Shown: one piece after another, positions 32,291 through 40,152 of the stretch
Position numbering within the stretch: position 1 is the stretch's first letter
How the letters are laid out: each line of letters begins with the position of its first letter
Assembly: GCF_000695255.1 (NCBI RefSeq)
Contig: NZ_JMIB01000039.1
Coordinates: 1-45,374, forward strand
DNA: 45,374 nucleotides
Direction: 5' to 3'
Source: Photobacterium galatheae
GTDB taxonomy: Bacteria; Pseudomonadota; Gammaproteobacteria; Enterobacterales; Vibrionaceae
Position numbers and translations under genes: made by a program
Notes under the pieces: model-generated
What the model was told of the DNA's origin: nothing
The model's database searches: none
The model's input: the letters and a program-made list of their open reading frames with translations, nothing else

Positions 32291-32971
32291 TTATGATAGT
32301 TTTTCCATTTGTATGGATTGAATTTTTAATCCATCCTGGTTTTCATTTTCGTCAGCTCGAATGACGACTATGGTTACCCCATATCGGCCCAATCGAATGA
32401 TGCCGCCTTTGGTGTATAGAACGAGAGCGCCTTTGGTTTTTGCTTGCCAGCCATGTATGGACTTCACTTTTCCTGATGTGAGTGTAATTCCGTCGGCGAG
32501 AACGAGCTTGACGATGCCTGCCTCTTTATTCACCCTTCTTTTCAGCATACTTTCCACAAACTGACCATTGGCTGCTTTCCCGTTGATAAACGAATCCAGG
32601 TTACTTAAAGCCTCAGGTGTATAGTGTTGAGAAAGTCTTGCTGCATGCTCGGCCTGATTTGTAAAGTTGTAGTCAAATGCTTCGATGATTCGGTCTGTAA
32701 CCCATTGCTTTATCTCTTCATCACCTTTGTTCGGGAGTTCTAGTGGGACTTTTTCGAAATAACTTCCACTATCGTTCACTGCAATAATTTCTGGCGGGAC
32801 TCGAAAGGTAAGGGCTGATGTTAAGGCGAATGCGCAGATAACAATGGATGCAATATTGATTGCAACGCCAGCAATTTCTAGTTTCAGTGGCTTTGAGCCG
32901 TCTTTACTTTTATGGATAGACTTGTCGTAGATGTCTTGATTATTTTGGTTATTTTTCTGTTCACTTTTCAT
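32291..32971 (-). CDS. dotI: DotI/IcmL-like inner-membrane protein (VirB8-like fold)
   Basis: This 226-residue protein has a cytoplasmic N-terminus and one membrane helix at about residues 32-54 (EIAGVAINIASIVICAFALT). A periplasmic domain with DotI/TraM features follows: FRVPPEIIAVNDSGSYFEKVPL and EEIKQWVTDRIIEAFDYNF, then a C-terminal beta region ending GLKIQSIQMEKL. DotI forms part of the inner-membrane complex that anchors the channel. It overlaps DotJ by 11 nt, the same dotJ-dotI (icmM-icmL) order as in Legionella. A second DotI-like protein is encoded at 39.5 kb. Confidence 0.75.
   Translation of the reverse strand: MKSEQKNNQNNQDIYDKSIHKSKDGSKPLKLEIAGVAINIASIVICAFALTSALTFRVPPEIIAVNDSGSYFEKVPLELPNKGDEEIKQWVTDRIIEAFDYNFTNQAEHAARLSQHYTPEALSNLDSFINGKAANGQFVESMLKRRVNKEAGIVKLVLADGITLTSGKVKSIHGWQAKTKGALVLYTKGGIIRLGRYGVTIVVIRADENENQDGLKIQSIQMEKLS
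32293..32298 (-). promoter_or_regulatory. candidate -10 box before the coiled-coil gene
   Basis: Minus-strand TATCAT within ACTATCAT ends 12 nt before the ATG at 32280. It overlaps the 3' end of dotI. Spacing matches the short-leader pattern elsewhere. Confidence 0.35.
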
Positions 32972-33230
32972 AAAATATCTTGATGGCTTTTTCCCTTACT
33001 TCTTTAGAATAATCGATTAATCTGAATTCACCGGTTGACTTCACAAAATAAGCTTCTCTCTCTAGATGGACCTCAGTTAAAAAAACATAAGTCGCTGCGA
33101 TAATGAGCGAAAGTGCGACCGATGACAGAAAAATGTTGATTCGTCTGATAATCTCTGTGGCATAAACATATGAGATTCTTGGGCTTTTACTGAGTCTGTG
33201 TTGAATCACTTCGTTTTTACTGAAGTACAT
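32961..33230 (-). CDS. dotJ: DotJ/IcmM-like small membrane protein
   Basis: This 89-residue protein has one membrane helix at about residues 33-52 (FLSSVALSLIIAATYVFLTE). A short periplasmic tail, AYFVKSTGEFRLIDYSKEV, resembles the beginning of the DotI periplasmic domain. DotJ is a truncated DotI paralogue that forms complexes with DotI, and here it overlaps dotI by 11 nt. The ATG at 33230 is preceded by TTAATAGAAAA without a Shine-Dalgarno. A terminator of the DnaB-like gene lies 50 bp upstream, so it begins a new transcript. Confidence 0.65.
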   Translation of the reverse strand: MYFSKNEVIQHRLSKSPRISYVYATEIIRRINIFLSSVALSLIIAATYVFLTEVHLEREAYFVKSTGEFRLIDYSKEVREKAIKIFYEK

Positions 33231-33240
33231 TTTTCTATTA

Positions 33241-33246
33241 ATCTTA
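33241..33246 (-). promoter_or_regulatory. candidate -10 box of dotJ
   Basis: Minus-strand TAAGAT ends 10 nt before the dotJ ATG, downstream of the terminator at 33281-33305. A new transcript is needed here. The hexamer is a moderate match. Confidence 0.35.
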
Positions 33247-33280
33247 TTAAGAACGATTTTTTATTTAAAGGTCAGAACAA

Positions 33281-33305
33281 AAAAAGGCACGACTCGTGCC
33301 TTTTT
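33281..33305. terminator. bidirectional terminator between dnaB-like gene and dotJ
   Basis: AAAAAGGCACGA (33281-33292), a single C, and TCGTGCCTTTTT (33294-33305) form a 12-bp inverted repeat with A and T tracts. It would end the DnaB transcript on the minus strand. Confidence 0.85.
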
Positions 33306-33324
33306 ATATCTTTTGGCTTTTCCG

Positions 33325-34680
33325 TTAAGCAAGGCTGTCGTACTTGTATCGTGTAAGTATCTTTTCAGAGGGATCTGTAAACAGGACTCGGTCAGCGATA
33401 TATTCTGTCACCAGAAGTCCTACTTTCCCGTGACGGTTTTTGTCCACAATCATTTCAATGACACACCTTCCGTTCGCTTCAGGTGTGCCCATCGATGGCT
33501 TATGCATTAATAGGATGACGTCAGCTTCTTGTTCGATATCACCACTTCCTTTAATGTCATGCGTCTGGGGTTTACGTTCTCCCTTGACGGATTCTCGGTT
33601 GATCTGAGCCAAAAGGACAACACAGATGCCGAATCGCTTCGCCAACTCTTTCAGCCGTTTTGTGACATAGCCAATTTTTTCAGACTCACTGTGATGATTT
33701 CGATCCGAATTAATCCGTTGCGCATAATCGACAATCAGCGCTTTAATGCCATGTATGTTGATCCAACTTTCAGCAATCGCTTCGATTTCACTGATGTTGA
33801 TCCCCCCTTTTTCTTCAATGAAGAGTTTTCGTTCTTTGTGTTTTGTCCAGCAGTCTGAAATTGTCTGAACTTCAGCATCAGAAAGGTTTTTTGCATCACG
33901 AATTCGATTTGCTGGTATGCCTGAGTCCATTGCAACAAACCGCATTGCTAACTGCTCTTTGGACATTTCAGATGAGATAAATCCAAAGGGTTCATCCGTG
34001 AATCGACATAAATTCAGTCCAAGTGCCGTTTTACCGACTGCGGGCCGAGCAGCCACAACAACCAAGTCTGAAGGGTAGAGCGTGCCTAATGCCTTCGACA
34101 TACACTGAATCGGATAAGGGATACCCACATCACGATCGTCTTCACGCGCTTTATGAATTGTGTTCATTAAAGCTTCAAAGGCATCACCAACGGTCACAGA
34201 CTTGTGTGAGTCCTTCAGCTGGCCGCCAACTTCGATCAGCTCATGGCCGATGGCACAGATTTTGTTGACGTCTTCACCCGCCTCAATTCTTTCTTTCAGG
34301 GTGCCAGCCATGGCGAGGATTGCATCTTTTGCCTCAATTTCTCTCAGCCTGTTGAGGTGGCCGGTGAGATTCTTTTCATCGTCCAGCTGGATTGAGGCGT
34401 CATATAACTCAGCAACGACATGACGACATCTGTCTTCAGAAAAATGAGCACTGACCAGCCTTTGGATCGCATAGGATTGGAGCAAATCAAGCGTTATCGG
34501 CTCTTCCTGCTGAAACAGCGCTTTCGCTTGCCCACAGATTGTTTTGAGTGAGCCATTTTTTATCTGATCGAGCGGAATGTGCTCAATGATATGAGGGAAC
34601 CGAATCGCATACGAAGTAATCATTCTTTCGCAGTAATTACGATCGGCTTCTAGGTTGTATTTTTTTCGTTCAGATGCCAT
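33325..34680 (-). CDS. DnaB-like replicative helicase
   Basis: This 451-residue RecA-fold helicase of the DnaB family has an N-terminal helical domain, Walker A ARPAVGKTAL at about residue 212, and the FISSEMSKEQLAMR segment. Motif LIVDYAQRI with LAKRFGICVVLLAQINRESVK and the arginine-finger region VDKNRHGKVG follow. It should unwind DNA at the element's replication fork. It is preceded by a lambda-P-like loader candidate and a replication-protein candidate in the same orientation, as in phage replication modules. The sequence AAAGAG before the ATG is a fair ribosome binding site. A terminator follows the gene. Confidence 0.9.
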   Translation of the reverse strand: MASERKKYNLEADRNYCERMITSYAIRFPHIIEHIPLDQIKNGSLKTICGQAKALFQQEEPITLDLLQSYAIQRLVSAHFSEDRCRHVVAELYDASIQLDDEKNLTGHLNRLREIEAKDAILAMAGTLKERIEAGEDVNKICAIGHELIEVGGQLKDSHKSVTVGDAFEALMNTIHKAREDDRDVGIPYPIQCMSKALGTLYPSDLVVVAARPAVGKTALGLNLCRFTDEPFGFISSEMSKEQLAMRFVAMDSGIPANRIRDAKNLSDAEVQTISDCWTKHKERKLFIEEKGGINISEIEAIAESWINIHGIKALIVDYAQRINSDRNHHSESEKIGYVTKRLKELAKRFGICVVLLAQINRESVKGERKPQTHDIKGSGDIEQEADVILLMHKPSMGTPEANGRCVIEMIVDKNRHGKVGLLVTEYIADRVLFTDPSEKILTRYKYDSLA

Positions 34681-34703
34681 TGTTTTCTCTTTATTTTTTG
34701 TGA

Positions 34704-35114
34704 CTAATTCAGGATTTCATACGCTTTGTCGTGGTTTTTCTTTAAAGCATGTTCCGACTGAACTGCTCGACAGTACTCTCGAAACTGGAGCGGGTTCGGG
34801 GGATATTTCCCTTTATTTTCTTTTACGAATGCGTTGACTGCGCTGGCGATATGGTCGGCATCGAGGCCATGGAGAGCGATGACCCAAAGCTGACAAGCTT
34901 TGCTCATTAACCCTTCTTCTATCTGTGAGTTGCTGATCCAAATTTCGCCCCACACCGTTGTAAAGAGTGGGTGTACTTCATGAAGAAATAACGTTTTTGC
35001 GTTTTGAAAAGCTTGAGCTTCTGTTTCGGTGATTTCCAGATCGTTTGGATTGGTTTCAATGCCTTGCTCTGACAAAAAGAGTTGTCGCAATGCTTCGGGA
35101 AGTTGATCGGTCAT
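34704..35114 (-). CDS. candidate helicase loader (lambda P-like)
   Basis: This 136-residue soluble protein keeps features of the phage replication P family. There is FTTVWGEIWISNSQIEEG, then LWVIALHGLDADHIASAVN, and YPPNPLQFREYCRA, with the conserved Pro-Pro-(N/S)-x-x-x-Phe-x-x-x-Cys pattern. P-type proteins bring DnaB to origins. It lies 23 nt upstream of the DnaB-like helicase. Similarity is recognised by eye and is moderate. No ATPase motifs are present, so it is not a DnaC-type loader. Confidence 0.55.
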   Translation of the reverse strand: MTDQLPEALRQLFLSEQGIETNPNDLEITETEAQAFQNAKTLFLHEVHPLFTTVWGEIWISNSQIEEGLMSKACQLWVIALHGLDADHIASAVNAFVKENKGKYPPNPLQFREYCRAVQSEHALKKNHDKAYEILN

Positions 35115-35135
35115 GATCTTGCCATGTTTGTGAAG

Positions 35136-35996
35136 TTAGTTTCCAGCCTGCATAAGCATCTGAAGCTTGCTGGATTGAGGGAGAGCCTCTTTTTTCAAGT
35201 GACGGTCTGCTGTGATAAGCATGTCTTTTTGATCTGGCCTCGCAGAAAAATTTCTGAGGTTTCTCCGTATGTTGGCCTCTTCCAGCTGAACGAGATAGTG
35301 CTTACCGTTCACTTGAGCCATGAGGGCTTCAAGCTTGTCCCGATTTTTAAAAATGTTGCAAGGTTCGCAATAAGCTTTTTGCTGAGTCACTTTCCCTGTT
35401 TTCTTATCGATTTTGTAGCCCATATGGAAAGGGCTGTTGAGGCATCCGTCTATCCCTAAGCAAAGTTCTTCGGCGGTCGCGAAGACTAAGGCATCCTGGA
35501 TAAACTTTTTTCTGCCTGTTTTTTCATTTGTCGTCAGTGTTGGCTTCTTTTTGTAAATTTCTTGAATGGATCCGATTTTTTCCAGCCAATAGCACCATAC
35601 CTGTTGCACGGCTTGCGCTTGAGTGTCTTGTTTTTTTAAGTAAAGTGTCTGTCCTTCACAAACAGGGATACTGAAGTATGAGGTCATGCCGCCAAAGGAG
35701 AACCGGAAAATTTGAATCGACTGATGACTTGATACCTGTTTGCTTGATACCTTTTTGCTCGACATCACTGGAGTCGTGATTGTGGCAAGTTCTTTCAGGT
35801 TTGAGAGGAACTCATCGACGGTCACGCTCTTAAAGTATCTTTTTAAGAATGTGGTGTCGGCGCAAAGATGTATCGGATTGTCTGGAGATGTCTGGTTCGC
35901 ACTTTCAAGCAGCGCGATCACGATGCTCATCACCGCATGGTTGCGGTTGTCTGCGAGCATCTGTTTTACGCAGTTTAAGATTTGGGTGTCGTTCAT
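35136..35996 (-). CDS. candidate replication protein (phage-type C-terminal domain)
   Basis: This 286-residue protein has a helical N-terminal half. The C-terminal region IQDALVFATAEELCLGIDGC, then SPFHMGYKIDKKTGK and CEPCNIFKNRDKLEALMAQ resembles the conserved C-terminal domain of phage replication initiators. Those have a helix, a (G)CxxSPFHMG-like turn and a final F/IFrNxxkfexl helix. It has its own promoter and sits directly before the lambda-P-like and DnaB genes, so an initiator or initiator-accessory role is likely. The family assignment is tentative. Confidence 0.5.
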   Translation of the reverse strand: MNDTQILNCVKQMLADNRNHAVMSIVIALLESANQTSPDNPIHLCADTTFLKRYFKSVTVDEFLSNLKELATITTPVMSSKKVSSKQVSSHQSIQIFRFSFGGMTSYFSIPVCEGQTLYLKKQDTQAQAVQQVWCYWLEKIGSIQEIYKKKPTLTTNEKTGRKKFIQDALVFATAEELCLGIDGCLNSPFHMGYKIDKKTGKVTQQKAYCEPCNIFKNRDKLEALMAQVNGKHYLVQLEEANIRRNLRNFSARPDQKDMLITADRHLKKEALPQSSKLQMLMQAGN

Positions 35997-36032
35997 GTGC
36001 TTCTACAATCTGGCCTGTGTTAAACCGTCGCT

Positions 36033-36060
36033 ATATTACCACCTTTATCTGTTTAGACAA
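36033..36060 (-). promoter_or_regulatory. promoter of the replication block
   Basis: On the minus strand TTGTCT (36060-36055), a 16-bp spacer and TAATAT (36038-36033) form a good sigma70 promoter about 37 nt before the ATG at 35996. It sits right after the terminator of the upstream gene. Confidence 0.6.
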
Positions 36061-36080
36061 GTGTGGTTGAGTTCTGGAGA

Positions 36081-36112
36081 AGGAAAAAAGAGAGAGGCAG
36101 CCTGCCTCTCTC
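36081..36112 (-). terminator. terminator before the replication block
   Basis: Minus-strand GAGAGAGGCA, loop GGC, TGCCTCTCTC and CTTTTTTCC tail form a perfect 10-bp rho-independent terminator. It lies 5 nt after the stop of the unknown 153-residue gene. Confidence 0.88.
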
Positions 36113-36116
36113 GTTG

Positions 36117-36578
36117 TTAAGTGATTTCCAAGGGCGCAAGTGGAGGGAGATCGGCGTAGTCTTTGATTGTCAGTACTTTTTTTCCAGTCGACACTGTTTC
36201 CAGCCTTTCTTTCCATGACGTCGCGAGCGTATCAATCTGACAGTGGAGCAAATAGGGCTTCAGGACATTGAAGGTGGATGTGGTGGCGATAAGGATGTAG
36301 CCAAGCGGGTCAGTTGTTGACTCTAAATCAATATCACCATCAATTCGACACCCGAAGGGGAGTGTGCTGTCTGGGATAATCCCACCGTCAATGTGGATTA
36401 ATGTTTTACCGAATGCCTTGTAATGACTCATGTTGGTCAGCATGACTGCGAGAGGCAAAATCAGTCTTCCGCTCATGAGGAACTTCAGCATGATGCTCTC
36501 ATCTTGCGGTATTTCGATCTGATTGGGGATACCCGCCCCTTGGGCTGCATGCAGCATTAAGTCTTTTATTTTTTCCAT
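36117..36578 (-). CDS. unrecognised protein downstream of dotL
   Basis: This 153-residue protein has a mildly hydrophobic region (GRLILPLAVMLTNM, about residues 37-50) but no signal peptide. The central part, TLIHIDGGIIPDSTLPFGCRIDGDIDL, looks like a small alpha/beta fold. I do not recognise a family. It begins 43 nt after the dotL stop in the same orientation and ends at a strong terminator, so it is probably co-transcribed with dotL. It may be a partner of the coupling protein, but nothing in the sequence proves it. Confidence 0.6.
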   Translation of the reverse strand: MEKIKDLMLHAAQGAGIPNQIEIPQDESIMLKFLMSGRLILPLAVMLTNMSHYKAFGKTLIHIDGGIIPDSTLPFGCRIDGDIDLESTTDPLGYILIATTSTFNVLKPYLLHCQIDTLATSWKERLETVSTGKKVLTIKDYADLPPLAPLEIT

Positions 36579-36621
36579 ATTCTATTGTGACTTGTTCGTT
36601 TGTGAATGCATCAAAGTCGAT

Positions 36622-37740
36622 TTATTCAATTTCGTTTTGCTCTTTTTCTAAGACCTTTTTGAAGTTTATTCCTGACAGGATCAGCGCCTGCGATGCCGCA
36701 TAGGCTAAGTTCGCTTGTACATCAGGGCAAACCACAAATGTTTCTTCATGAATCAATCCTTTTGATTTCCAACGCTGAATGATGTCATGAGACAGACTTT
36801 CAATTGTTTCAGTGGCGTAATCCAGTTCCACATCAAATGAAATCAATGGATTCGCATCCAGATCAACTTCATTGAGAATAACCTGCTCGTTCTCCTGAAC
36901 GATCCTTTGGAGTTTCTCTTTGGGCGTCTCATTGAGAGTCAGTCGATTGGCGCTTTCCTCGAGCTGGCTTGCGGTGACTTTTTCAAAAGTTTCTTCTTCG
37001 ATAAAGTCTGCTTCGGTATGGCCTTCTCCGGTAAAGTCTTCACCCGAAGTGAGTTGTCTGTCTGCAACAGACTCAAGCTCTTTCAGGGTTAAGGCCATCG
37101 TTTGATCCACTTGGTCAATGGCATTTTTTCTCAGCGCCAGTGCAAAGGCTGCTTGAGTTAATGGCGCTTTGTTGGCCAAGCATGTCAGGTTTTTCGACAG
37201 ATCTTTGTTGTCTTCATCAACATGAGATTTCCAGAGGTTGGTGAGTTTCTTGTTTGTTCGCTTCACTTCAGCAAACCGTTTTTTGAGTTCGATCAGCCCC
37301 TTTTTTGTTGTATGTACTTCATTGTAAGCGGGTGGTTTCACTCTCACAAAAGTATTGACTCTCAGCTCTTTCGGCTTCGCAGGGTTGGCATAGAAAGAGC
37401 GGCCTCTGATTAATGTTGCCATGTTCAGGAGGTGGAATTCCCCCGGCGCTTGATCTTTTAAATCAAGCACATCAATTCTTTTTCTTTTTTCATAAGAAAT
37501 CTCCTTTTTCTTGACGAACTTTGAGCCAAACATGCCGCCTTCCCGTTCTAGACCTGTTTCTACCTGGTCATAATCTTCGCCCGCACCATCAACAAAGATA
37601 TCTGCTGTCTCTGTGGCATCTTCCAGACACATACAGATTTTTGTTGCGCAGTTACTTCGAATTGATGCGGCTTCTTCTTCACTTCCTTTTTTAAAAGCTT
37701 GGTAGTCTTGTCCTGCAAAAATCAGTGAGAATCCAATACC
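36622..37740 (-). CDS. dotL: dotL exon 2 (coupling protein, C-terminal part)
   Basis: This is the second coding piece of the DotL/TrbC coupling ATPase, 372 residues after splicing. It starts GIGFSLIFAGQDYQAFKKGS and EEEAASIRSNCATKICM, the block that in VirD4/TraD/DotL enzymes follows Walker B and contains the sensor Gln-Asp. The rest is a charged, variable tail, the part that in Legionella DotL binds adaptors. Read alone this frame could begin at an ATG formed by the last intron bases (37743), which would give a protein without a nucleotide-binding site. Joined to exon 1 (38117-39403) it makes 801 residues, close to Legionella DotL (783). Confidence 0.85.
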   Translation of the reverse strand, partial: GIGFSLIFAGQDYQAFKKGSEEEAASIRSNCATKICMCLEDATETADIFVDGAGEDYDQVETGLEREGGMFGSKFVKKKEISYEKRKRIDVLDLKDQAPGEFHLLNMATLIRGRSFYANPAKPKELRVNTFVRVKPPAYNEVHTTKKGLIELKKRFAEVKRTNKKLTNLWKSHVDEDNKDLSKNLTCLANKAPLTQAAFALALRKNAIDQVDQTMALTLKELESVADRQLTSGEDFTGEGHTEADFIEEETFEKVTASQLEESANRLTLNETPKEKLQRIVQENEQVILNEVDLDANPLISFDVELDYATETIESLSHDIIQRWKSKGLIHEETFVVCPDVQANLAYAASQALILSGINFKKVLEKEQNEIE

Positions 37741-38116
37741 CATTTACCTTCACACTCACTCGCATTGAGAGTGCCGCCTTACGGCTGCTCTGGCGGTTAG
37801 CCAGATGTCGAGACTATATCTTCACCCTATCACTTCGGACTTAGGTGCTTTGCACTTCCAAGAGCCATGCACTTGCCCTTGTACTCTACTCCGTTCCAGA
37901 CAACGTCTGCCGTTTCGATAGTCGTTGAACGTTCCCCATACGTATCAACGCTTAGGGGCTTCGCTGCTGATTTGCCAATCCTGATTCTTTTCAAACCGTC
38001 ACGCTGATCGTTTCTGATTACGTTGTGGTGAATCAGGCTCTCAGGTCAGTCCCAGCAATTCACAAAGTTTTCACTTATATGTTTCCATATAAGGCCGCAG
38101 TATCTATGTTGATTTT
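37741..38116 (-). ncRNA. group I self-splicing intron in dotL
   Basis: This 376-nt intron on the minus strand contains no ORF of its own. All four core elements are readable: P AATTGCTGGGA (38060-38050), Q AATCAGCAGCGAAGCC (37972-37957), R GTTCAACGACTATCGAAA (from 37930) and S AAGATATAGTC (37822-37812). P7 is GACTAT/ATAGTC, perfectly complementary. P1 pairs the exon end AGGCCCGU with intron GCGGCCU, leaving one bulged C and the required U-G at the splice site. P10 pairs intron GATACT with exon GGTATT. A TTATATG-GAAA-CATATAA hairpin forms P2, and GCC-GTAA-GGC and CACTC/GAGTG hairpins lie in the P9 region. The intron ends in G. Splicing restores the frame exactly. Confidence 0.9.
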
Positions 38117-39403
38117 ACGGGCCTGTGCTGGCATCACTGCCGCACCTTCTACTGAGTAATATCCATATTCATCGAACACGCATTGATAGGTTCTTCCGTT
38201 TGTGGGTTTACTATCTAAGATGTATTCCGTTCTCCCTTCAAGCTCTGCGCCCAGTGCGCCAGCCATCATGCCTTTGATTGAGCTAATGACGATCTTACCG
38301 AGGTTTGCTAAATTTGCCGGACTTTTCTCTAAAGCAGGCAATAACACGAGTAATGGTCGTCTTTGAAGCACAATATCGTCAAAGCTACAATCAGCTAATT
38401 GTGTTCTCATGATGTGAGAATAGGTATCAGCTAACATACCGAAACAAGGCGAAAACTGCATGGTGATATAGCCATGCTGCTCATAAACGGTTGATTCTAT
38501 GGTCTCTGAGCCTTCCTTATATCCAGGCAGGTTGCAAACATATGCCACTAAACCCGCCAGATGATCCGGGTTGATATCGGTTCGTTTAGAAAGCTCTATT
38601 GTTTTCTCTAATTGGAAGAAACTTCTGATGACACTGACATCAAGCAGTAGCTTTCCTTCATCTCTTAAAGCCACTAAAGCTTTAATTAATGCAGAGATAT
38701 AACTTGATGCGCGGTCTTTCCAAATGCCATCGGAGCTACCTCCTGAAGGTAGAAGGGAGGTCAAAAGCTCAGATAAGGCTTCTGCGGTTGCGGTTGCAAA
38801 GGGGTTCAGGGTGTTGCTTAACTTCTTATCTCTTTTCAGGTCTGCCCGCAGGGTGCCCACCATATAGTTGATCACGAGCAGATCATCTTCCCGACCGAAT
38901 CGTCTGCACATCGCAAAGATTTTCGAGAACAATCCGGTATCTGCTTTACCATCCACATAGGTAAAAGCGGAGTTTTGTGCGAGCGAATTGCCGATGAGAC
39001 CAATTAATGATTCAGATTTACCACTACCAGTCGTTCCAAATATCAGAATATGTCGCCTGGCTTCTGAATCATCCAGCCAAATCTCTTTGTTTGTCCCTAT
39101 TTCGTTGCCGAAAAAGAAAAAGCCGTCATATTCCTTACTATTCTTATTTGCATAGTAGGGTTTCTTGATTGGGGTGTCGATTTTCCGCCCGAGAGCGAGT
39201 CCCGCCAAGGGTAGGCTACATGCAAAAATGGCTGCAGCATGGGGCTGCATTGAAGGAATGAACGACATCGCAGCAGCACCAATTGGTAGTGCTGCCGCCC
39301 TTGTATTTGAGAATCCGTCAAGAAACTTCTTGAATCCACTTCGGGTATCAGCCCTCGTGGAAAAGCCCTTGTTTGTCAATCCTCTTTGGGGTTTATTTGA
39401 CAT
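38117..39403 (-). CDS. dotL: dotL exon 1 (coupling protein, N-terminal part)
   Basis: This is the first 429 residues of the type IV coupling protein (DotL/IcmO; TrbC in IncI plasmids), which brings DNA or protein substrates to the channel. Two N-terminal membrane segments (about residues 34-75) are followed by Walker A FGTTGSGKSESL at about residue 125. Walker B is CVFDEYGYY near residue 411. Exon 1 ends VMPAQAR at the splice site. Without splicing, translation adds 13 residues and stops at TAA (38077-38075), giving a protein cut right after Walker B. The reading frame and motifs are intact on both sides, which argues against a dead gene. Confidence 0.88.
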
Positions 39404-39474
39404 ATCTATTCGTCGTTTTCATGAAGTATTATCAATCTCCGGCTAAAAATTAATAGCCATACTGTTTTTTTTGC

Positions 39475-39480
39475 TACTAT
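39475..39480 (+). promoter_or_regulatory. candidate -10 box of the 39.5-kb dot operon
   Basis: TACTAT in TTGCTACTAT lies 12 nt before GTG 39493. The layout closely resembles that before the PilZ gene (TTGCTATCTT then 12 nt). The 89-bp region is shared with divergent dotL. Confidence 0.45.
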
Positions 39481-39492
39481 TTTCAGAAAATC

Positions 39493-40101
39493 GTGCGTTC
39501 AAAATTGATCAAAAATAAAATCGTTACACTCATAAGTTCTACGTTCGTATTGGTCTGTGGAATGTGTTTTTATATTTATTTGCAAGGTGATATTGCGAAG
39601 GATTTCAAAAGAGATATTTATTCTGTCTCTTTATCAGGAGAGAAAAATCTTAGGAAAATCGAGACCCTTGATCAGGCCATTCTCACCGCAACAACGATCT
39701 CTACAAGTCTCAAGAAAACCGTATCAAAAATTGAAACACTGAAGCTGTCTGATATCGGTGAATACTTTGAGAATGTGTCCCCATTCTTTGAGAAAAGTTT
39801 TTTCTCAAAATTCATGCAAGATAAGAGCGCAGAGGCTCAGTTCCTTTTAAATAGTGATGTTCGTGTGACGAGCTTTGTTGTGACTGAGGATCCAGTCTTT
39901 GTTGGTGTTGATATTTCTCAACCCCGACCGATTTGGTTATTCCATGTAAAGGGGAACTATATGCGGGATGGTGTTTTCTCGAAAAGAACCGATCGCTCTA
40001 CTTTTGGTGAAAAAACGATTTGGGTTTCAGTGCAAGAATCTGTCGGTCAAAACGGTAATCCAGCCGGTATAGAAATCGTGAATTATGAAGTGATAATGTA
40101 G
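39493..40101 (+). CDS. second DotI/VirB8-like protein
   Basis: This 202-residue protein starts at GTG. It has one N-terminal membrane helix (VTLISSTFVLVCGMCFYIYL), a coiled-coil-like stretch, and a periplasmic domain whose end (PIWLFHVKGNYMRD, then TIWVSVQESVGQ and PAGIEIVNYEVIM) resembles the C-terminal strands of DotI/IcmL. It precedes dotH, exactly where dotI sits in Legionella and traM in IncI plasmids. Because a clearer DotI-DotJ pair exists at 32.3-33.2 kb, this is a second, more diverged member. It is also possible that it is a different VirB8-like component. Confidence 0.6.
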   Translation: MRSKLIKNKIVTLISSTFVLVCGMCFYIYLQGDIAKDFKRDIYSVSLSGEKNLRKIETLDQAILTATTISTSLKKTVSKIETLKLSDIGEYFENVSPFFEKSFFSKFMQDKSAEAQFLLNSDVRVTSFVVTEDPVFVGVDISQPRPIWLFHVKGNYMRDGVFSKRTDRSTFGEKTIWVSVQESVGQNGNPAGIEIVNYEVIM

Positions 40102-40152
40102 GGGTAGTCTATTTGTCAATAGGGTATTTATATATTAACTTTCAAGATAAAA

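Noticed and set aside
36622..39403. dotL as a pseudogene broken by a frameshift or insertion element
   Set aside because: The gap has no transposase, inverted ends or target duplication, both halves keep intact motifs, and group I core elements and splice pairings give an exact in-frame join.
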